Below are positions 30,735 through 34,438 of a stretch of 34,438 nt of DNA, piece after piece; within the stretch, counting starts at the first letter, position 1, and every line of letters begins with the position of its first letter. Both the position numbers and the translations under genes were made by a program. The notes beneath the pieces were generated by a model. It saw only the letters and a list, made by a program, of their open reading frames with translations, was not told where the DNA came from and did no database searches. The stretch is from Hyphomicrobium_A sp039933175 (GTDB lineage: Bacteria > Pseudomonadota > Alphaproteobacteria > Rhizobiales > Hyphomicrobiaceae). Where the stretch lies: contig JBDTOR010000006.1 of the NCBI GenBank assembly GCA_039933175.1, positions 1 to 34,438 on the forward strand, in the 5' to 3' direction.

Positions 30735-33700
30735 TCACCCGGTCAGCGCCGCCTGCTGCGATCCGGAGGAACCTTGGACGAGCGAAGCGTAGCCGCTGAT
30801 GGGCAGCGGATGCCCGATGAGGAAGCCCTGGATTTCGGTGCAGCCCTCCTGCCAGAGGAACGAGCGTTCGCTCTCGGTTTCGACGCCTTCGGCAATGACC
30901 GGCACCTTCAACGCCTGCCCGAGCCCAATGATGGAGCGCACGATGGCGGTTGACTGCGCGTTGGTTTCCACGTCGGAAACGAAGCTGCGATCGATCTTGA
31001 TTTTGTCGAAGGGGAACGACTGCAGCGACGACATGGACGCATACCCCGTGCCGAAGTCGTCCATAGCGATCTTCACGCCGAGCGATTTGAGGCGGCGCAG
31101 AATCGACAGCGCCCGCACCGGATCGTCGAAGATGACGCCCTCGGTGATCTCCAGCTCGAGCCGTCCGGGCGACAGGCCGGTCTCAAGCAGAATGAGGTGC
31201 ACGAGGCCGGCCAAGTCGCCATAGCGGAACTGCACCGGGCTGAGGTTGACGGAGACCTGCAGCGGCACGGTCCACGAGGCGGCCTCGCGGCACGCCTCCT
31301 TGAGTGCCCAGGCGCCGATCTCGACGATCATGCCGTTCTGTTCGGCAAGCGTGATGAACTCGGCCGGTGGCACGAAGCCGCGCACAGGGTGCTGCCATCG
31401 CGCCAGCGCTTCGAAACCGAAGACCGTGCCGTCGATCTTCGCCTGCGGTTGGTAGTAGAGCAGCAGCTCGTTGCGGCTGACGGCCGAGCGCAGATCGATC
31501 TGCAGCGCAAAGCGATCGCGCAGGCGGCGATCGAGGTCGTGGTTGAAGAAGCGCACCGTCTTGCGCCCGTCCTCCTTGGCGCGGTACAGCGCAGCGTCGG
31601 CGTTGGCGAGCAGAGCGATGATGTCAGCTCCATCGTTGGGATAGACTGCAGCGCCGATGCTGAGGCCGATGGGGATTCGCTGACCCTGCACCTCGAACGG
31701 CTGCGCAACGGCCTGCAGCAGGCGGTTCGCGAGCAGCTCCGCGGCGTGCGGCTGCTGCGACTGGGCGCACACTAGGGTGAATTCATCGCCGCCGATGCGA
31801 GAGATGAAGTCGCCTTCCGCCGCGATTTCGAGCCGCCGCGCGACGGCGCTCAAGAGCTCATCGCCGGCCGTATGGCCGAACACGTCGTTGGCTTCCTTGA
31901 AGTCATCGAGGTCGACGGCGAGCACGGCGAAGGTTTCACCCCGCGTGGAGGCTCGATCGAATACCTCGGAAAGTTTGGCGGCCAGCAATGTGCGGTTGGG
32001 AAGGTCGGTCAGTGGATCGTGATGGGCGAGATGGGCGATCTGGGCGTGGCGGGCCAACAGCTCGGCGCGTGCCGTGCGCATGTTCTCGCGTGCCTCGTCG
32101 AGGCCGTGGGCCGCGTCGCGCACCTGCTCTTGCAGCAGGTTGAAGCTGTCGGCCATCTCGCCCAGCTCGTCGCGCGAGTTCGGTCGTACGGGGACGATGT
32201 TGACCGAGGCATGCGCCGCATCGAGGTCGCCGCGGCCGAGCGCGCGCATGGCGATGGAAAAATCGCGCAGCGTGCCCCACGTCAGGCGCTTGGCTGCGGC
32301 GCTCACCTCTTGCGCTGAATAGGTGATCATTCCTGGCAGCACGAGGCCGACGCTGATCGTCAGCAGTGCCACGGCGACGAAGATGTCCTCCAGCACGGTG
32401 ACCAGCACCGTGTGACCGTCGGCAACCGTATTCACCGCCATGAGGTACGCGATACCGTCGAGCACCAGCACGAACAGCATCGCGCCCGTGAGCTTGACGT
32501 GCAGCGTCTTGGCGATCATCGGCAAGCCGAGCCGCTTGCGATCCTCCATCACCCGCCACAAGTAAAGGCCGGCGCCGGAATAGGCCAGCGCGAGACCGAA
32601 CAGCACGGTCGGCAGGCCGAACTGCTGGAAACCGAGAATGGCAGACAGCAGCCAAATGCACGCCGCCACAACGCCGAGCACGATGGTGCCACGCGGGGCG
32701 CGGTACGGGCGCGCCGCATCGGGCATGTCACGGCGCAACAGCAACGCCGCGATGTTCGGCATGCAAATGCCGATGAGGTAGGTGAAGTTTGCCGCTGCGA
32801 TCATCCAGATGGGATCGCCGGCGAGCAGGAAGATGATGGCCGAGCCGGCCGTGAGCAGCGTCGCAGCCCATGGGCAGTCCGTGCTCGCCAGCCGCAGCGA
32901 GAGGAAGCGCGGCAGCAGCCCGTCGTCGGCTAGCTGCGACATGGTCCGCGCGGCGCCTGCCAGAGGCTGCAGCGTGCCGTGGAACATGTTGAGCATGATG
33001 AAGCCGACGGCCGCAGCCTTGCCGAGGCTGCCGAGCAGCGGCGCGAACGTCGGTCCAAGGACGGTGGCGAGATCCTGCCCCAGCTTGTCGGGACCGAGGA
33101 CGCCGAGCCAGACGAGCGGCAGGACGATGAAGTAGATGCCGGCCATGAAGGCCGCAGCCAGCATGGCGCGCGGAATGTTGCGGTTCGGGTCCTTGGTCTC
33201 GCCCACGTGGCACGCCGCGGCTTCGAACGCCGGTGCCGTGAAGCCGATCAGGTAGAGTCCCGCCATGACCGAGGTCAAATTGCCGAACCAGCCTTCGAAC
33301 GGCGTGGTCAGGCTGTAGGAAAACGCCTGATGCCAATCGACCTCGCCGGTCAGCATCGGAACGAAGGCCGACAGGAAGGCGAGGGTCGCAGACGCCGCGG
33401 CGATTGGTATGGCAAGGCGCGCCACCCACTTGATGCCGCACAGCGCCACGAAGGTGAACGTGCACAGAATGGCGATGGCGACCAACTCGACGCGCAGGTT
33501 CGGGAAGTACCAGTGCTGCAGCGCCGAGGCCGAGAGCAGCGCGGTCAGGCCGCAGGTCGGGATCCAGCCCCACCAGTAACAAGTGCCCGTCAGCGAGGCG
33601 AGGACCGGGTTATACGGGCGGAAGGCCTCGGCGCAGGCGGCTGAAATGCCGCCCACGCGGTTGGGCCACATCAGCACGAGTTCGGTCCACGCCGGCGCCG

Positions 33701-33905
33701 CCGCCCAGCCGAGCAGCACGCCGACCATGAGCAACGGCACGGCCGCGCTGCCCTGGCCAAGAATGTCTCCCTGGCCGACGAACAGCGCCGTGATGATGAA
33801 GATCATCTGGTTGCTGCCGCCCATGGCGAGGGCGGCATTGCCTACCCAGCCGAGCACGCGAGGGTGTGGCGGCGTCGGAGCGATGCGGTGCGCAGTAGAT
33901 CCCAT
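30735..33905 (-). CDS. APC-type amino acid permease fused to HAMP-like, GGDEF and EAL domains
   Basis: A 1056-residue membrane protein probably linking solute transport or sensing to c-di-GMP. Residues about 18-460 are a twelve-helix-like APC-superfamily permease (GNAALAMGGSNQMIFIITAL; conserved NRVGGISAACAEAFRPYNPV; GFTAPAFEAAACHVGETKDP, then NRNIPRA). Two more helices (about 475-491 and 505-525) lead to a HAMP-like stretch (about 540-600, with DELGEMADSFNLL). The diguanylate cyclase domain has GGDEF at 705-709; the I-site RxxD position reads AEGD (696-699), so product inhibition is likely lost. The phosphodiesterase domain has EAL at 832-834, NLSPVQF, LEITEG, DDFGTGY (949-955), KIDRSF, AEGVET and QGF, all catalytic residues present. 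Either activity or both may operate. The frame is unbroken from ATG 33905. Substrate unknown. Confidence 0.88.
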   Translation of the reverse strand: MGSTAHRIAPTPPHPRVLGWVGNAALAMGGSNQMIFIITALFVGQGDILGQGSAAVPLLMVGVLLGWAAAPAWTELVLMWPNRVGGISAACAEAFRPYNPVLASLTGTCYWWGWIPTCGLTALLSASALQHWYFPNLRVELVAIAILCTFTFVALCGIKWVARLAIPIAAASATLAFLSAFVPMLTGEVDWHQAFSYSLTTPFEGWFGNLTSVMAGLYLIGFTAPAFEAAACHVGETKDPNRNIPRAMLAAAFMAGIYFIVLPLVWLGVLGPDKLGQDLATVLGPTFAPLLGSLGKAAAVGFIMLNMFHGTLQPLAGAARTMSQLADDGLLPRFLSLRLASTDCPWAATLLTAGSAIIFLLAGDPIWMIAAANFTYLIGICMPNIAALLLRRDMPDAARPYRAPRGTIVLGVVAACIWLLSAILGFQQFGLPTVLFGLALAYSGAGLYLWRVMEDRKRLGLPMIAKTLHVKLTGAMLFVLVLDGIAYLMAVNTVADGHTVLVTVLEDIFVAVALLTISVGLVLPGMITYSAQEVSAAAKRLTWGTLRDFSIAMRALGRGDLDAAHASVNIVPVRPNSRDELGEMADSFNLLQEQVRDAAHGLDEARENMRTARAELLARHAQIAHLAHHDPLTDLPNRTLLAAKLSEVFDRASTRGETFAVLAVDLDDFKEANDVFGHTAGDELLSAVARRLEIAAEGDFISRIGGDEFTLVCAQSQQPHAAELLANRLLQAVAQPFEVQGQRIPIGLSIGAAVYPNDGADIIALLANADAALYRAKEDGRKTVRFFNHDLDRRLRDRFALQIDLRSAVSRNELLLYYQPQAKIDGTVFGFEALARWQHPVRGFVPPAEFITLAEQNGMIVEIGAWALKEACREAASWTVPLQVSVNLSPVQFRYGDLAGLVHLILLETGLSPGRLELEITEGVIFDDPVRALSILRRLKSLGVKIAMDDFGTGYASMSSLQSFPFDKIKIDRSFVSDVETNAQSTAIVRSIIGLGQALKVPVIAEGVETESERSFLWQEGCTEIQGFLIGHPLPISGYASLVQGSSGSQQAALTG

Positions 33906-34046
33906 CTCGACGCAAGCCTAAGGCGTCGCGCGGCCTCAGCCCCGCGCGTGACAGCAGCCCGGAAGATGCCTAAGGCGCCTTAGTTATTCACGTTTCGAGT
34001 ATCTAAAATTGTATGCGATCGGCGCCCGGAACGGCGATTTGGGCGT

Positions 34047-34438
34047 CTACAGAGTACTTCCTGTAAATTCGTTCGCCGCCATCGCCCCGGGTCCGCGTGG
34101 CGGAGCGCCCATGCGGTCGAGCTCTTCGGTCTCAGCTTCCGTATAGATCCGCGAGCGGGTGAGGAAGCGCAGGCCCTCGGGCGACTCCAGGGAAAAGCCC
34201 GATCCGCGCCCGGGCACCGCGTCGATGATGAGATGCGTGTGCTGCCAGTACTCGAACTGCGGTCCGGAAATGTAAACGGGCATGCCGGCGATCGCGCCGA
34301 GGTAGACATCCCGTTCGCCGATGCGGAACTCCCCGCGCGGGTAGCACATCGGCGCACTGCCATCGCAGCAGCCGCCCGACTGGTGGAACAGCAGTGGTCC
34401 GTGCTGAGCTGCGAGCTTCTCGATCAGCGCCGTCGCTG
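34047..34438 (-). CDS. DUF779 family protein, N-terminus cut by window edge
   Basis: Family of unknown function, often encoded next to an aldehyde dehydrogenase. The frame is open to the right edge. The visible 130 residues include FHQSGGCCDGSAPMCYPRGE, a Cys-rich stretch that could bind metal, then DVYLGAIAGMPVYISGPQFE, THLIIDAVPGRGSGFSLESP and EGLRFLTRSRIYTEAETEEL, all typical of the family. The ATG at 34349 lies inside the domain and is not the start; about 10-20 residues probably lie beyond the window. If the usual neighbourhood holds, the aldehyde dehydrogenase would be to the right, upstream of this gene. Confidence 0.85.
   Translation of the reverse strand, partial: ATALIEKLAAQHGPLLFHQSGGCCDGSAPMCYPRGEFRIGERDVYLGAIAGMPVYISGPQFEYWQHTHLIIDAVPGRGSGFSLESPEGLRFLTRSRIYTEAETEELDRMGAPPRGPGAMAANEFTGSTL

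Overview
The window is a GC-rich piece of an alphaproteobacterial chromosome, most likely from the Hyphomicrobiales (Rhizobiales). This is inferred from gene content: a short NrnC-type oligoribonuclease, an Hsp20 gene followed by a DUF1150 gene, a complex I NDUFA9-like reductase, a lytic transglycosylase with a C-terminal peptidoglycan-binding domain, and an nrnC-lptC/A-lptB-rpoN-ptsN block. Family or genus cannot be fixed from the sequence. Genes are densely packed and mostly housekeeping. No insertion sequence, prophage, integrase or CRISPR array is visible.

Left part (1-15 kb): sugar-nucleotide and envelope genes (galU partial, galE, a lytic transglycosylase, a GT4 glycosyltransferase, uppP), spermidine synthase, an alpha/beta hydrolase, a ribosome-hibernation/cold-shock fusion, a permuted papain-like (C92-type) protein, a secreted coiled-coil protein with paired cysteines, and a GST-queG-SDR operon. 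Middle (14.2-20.5 kb): a leftward cluster of nrnC, a fused lptC-lptA gene, lptB, rpoN and ptsN, which links LPS transport with sigma-54 and the nitrogen PTS. The hpf gene usually found between rpoN and ptsN is absent. Right part (20.5-34.4 kb): ferredoxin-NADP reductase, tRNA-Leu(CAG), an NDUFA9-like protein, an hsp20-DUF1150 heat-shock unit with a clear RpoH-type promoter, a pair of M16 peptidases, inorganic pyrophosphatase, mutL, a small secreted protein, a large transporter/c-di-GMP fusion protein, and a partial DUF779 gene at the right edge.

The most unusual item is the 1056-residue protein at 30735-33905. It is an APC-type amino acid permease joined through extra membrane helices and a HAMP-like segment to GGDEF and EAL domains whose signature residues are intact, so it could be a transporter-receptor that sets c-di-GMP in response to a solute. 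Second is the LptC-LptA-LptA fusion at 17717-19723, which would pre-assemble part of the periplasmic LPS bridge in one chain. Third are the HPF-cold-shock fusion with loss of hpf from the rpoN locus, and the structured leader of hsp20. Gene-free stretches over 300 bases are 14690-15184, 20489-20817 and 24209-24546; each is described below.
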